This document shows, in pieces, positions 4,996 to 5,234 of a stretch of 5,234 nt of DNA. The translations under genes and the position numbers were made by a program. Position 1 is the stretch's first letter, and every line of letters starts with the position of its first letter. Source of the DNA: Candidatus Aerophobota bacterium. Its GTDB lineage: Bacteria; Aerophobota; Aerophobia; Aerophobales; AE-B3A. A model generated the notes under the pieces. It had not been told where the DNA came from. It worked only from the letters and a program-made list of their open reading frames with translations, and made no database searches. Location: the NCBI GenBank assembly GCA_030602105.1, contig JAUWAK010000083.1, positions 1 to 5,234 of the forward strand, written 5' to 3'.

Positions 4996-5234
4996 CCGAG
5001 AAGATTACTACCCCTGACCTACAGCAGGAAGATAGCGGATTTGAGGTCATCCTGCGACCTCAGAAGATGGAGGAGTTCGTAGGGCAAAACAAAACAAAGA
5101 GAAAACTCGAGATCTTTATCCAGGCCGCCAGACAAAGAGGCGACGCCCTGGATCACACTCTTCTTTACGGTCCCCCTGGTTTGGGCAAGACTACCCTGGC
5201 TCATATCATCTCTCGAGAGATGGGGACGAAGATC
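4986..5234 (+). CDS. ruvB: Holliday junction DNA helicase RuvB (N-terminal 83 residues, cut by window edge)
   Basis: RuvB is the AAA+ ATPase motor that drives branch migration with RuvA. The frame starts at ATG 4986, inside the last codons of ruvA (10-nt overlap), and is open to the window end. Visible features are the short N-terminal leader, LRPQKMEEFVGQ (23-34, the family's RP...LxEFIGQ block), LEIFIQAARQRGDALDHTLLYG, and the Walker A motif GPPGLGKT at 62-69. Family members are about 335-350 residues, so about three quarters is missing, including Walker B, sensors and the winged-helix domain. The start fits the family's normal N-terminal length. No strong ribosome site is seen, so translation is probably coupled to ruvA. 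Confidence 0.96.
   Translation, partial: MYIAEKITTPDLQQEDSGFEVILRPQKMEEFVGQNKTKRKLEIFIQAARQRGDALDHTLLYGPPGLGKTTLAHIISREMGTKI

Overview
The window looks like chromosomal DNA from an uncultured bacterium, probably anaerobic. RuvA and RuvB place it in Bacteria. A HAD protein resembling the archaeal EhaR group (COG4030) and a ferredoxin resembling the delta subunit of 2-oxoacid:ferredoxin oxidoreductases point to an anaerobic lifestyle. Coding sequence is dense, base composition is moderate, and Arg/Ile codons AGA, AGG and ATA are common. I cannot name the phylum from sequence alone; deep-branching anaerobic candidate phyla (Atribacterota or Aerophobota types) are a guess. There are no rRNA or tRNA genes, IS elements, CRISPR arrays or phage genes.

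Layout. Positions 1-1020 (minus strand) hold the first 340 codons of an alpha-D-phosphohexomutase that runs off the left edge. Positions 1021-1236 are a divergent control region. It has a minus-strand promoter (TTGACA-17-TAACAT) for the mutase and a plus-strand extended -10 promoter (TTGACC-17-TACTAT) for the next operon. Between them lie about 95 bp rich in inverted repeats.

Positions 1237-4130 are a tight three-gene plus-strand operon: a PfkB-family (adenosine/ribokinase-like) kinase, a PurN-like formyltransferase with extra sequence, and the EhaR-like HAD protein. Gaps are 12 and 2 bp. Together they read as a kinase, a formyl transfer enzyme and a phosphatase, which suggests an uncharacterised small-molecule pathway, possibly of a nucleotide, sugar or cofactor. 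The pathway itself is unknown.

Positions 4131-5234 are a second plus-strand unit with its own extended -10 promoter (TTGACT-17-TAGCAT). It carries a strong Shine-Dalgarno, an 8-Cys dicluster ferredoxin that appears to start at ATT, then ruvA and ruvB (cut by the right edge). The ferredoxin frame overlaps ruvA by 59 nt, and ruvA overlaps ruvB by 10 nt. No partner subunits of an oxidoreductase follow the ferredoxin, so a KorD-like gene sits as an orphan ahead of Holliday-junction genes.

Most notable oddities: a perfect 26-bp palindrome inside ruvA; an 11-bp-arm inverted repeat inside the HAD gene; the apparent ATT start; a possible one-base frameshift at the ferredoxin/ruvA junction; and a 10-bp inverted repeat that brackets the mutase promoter.
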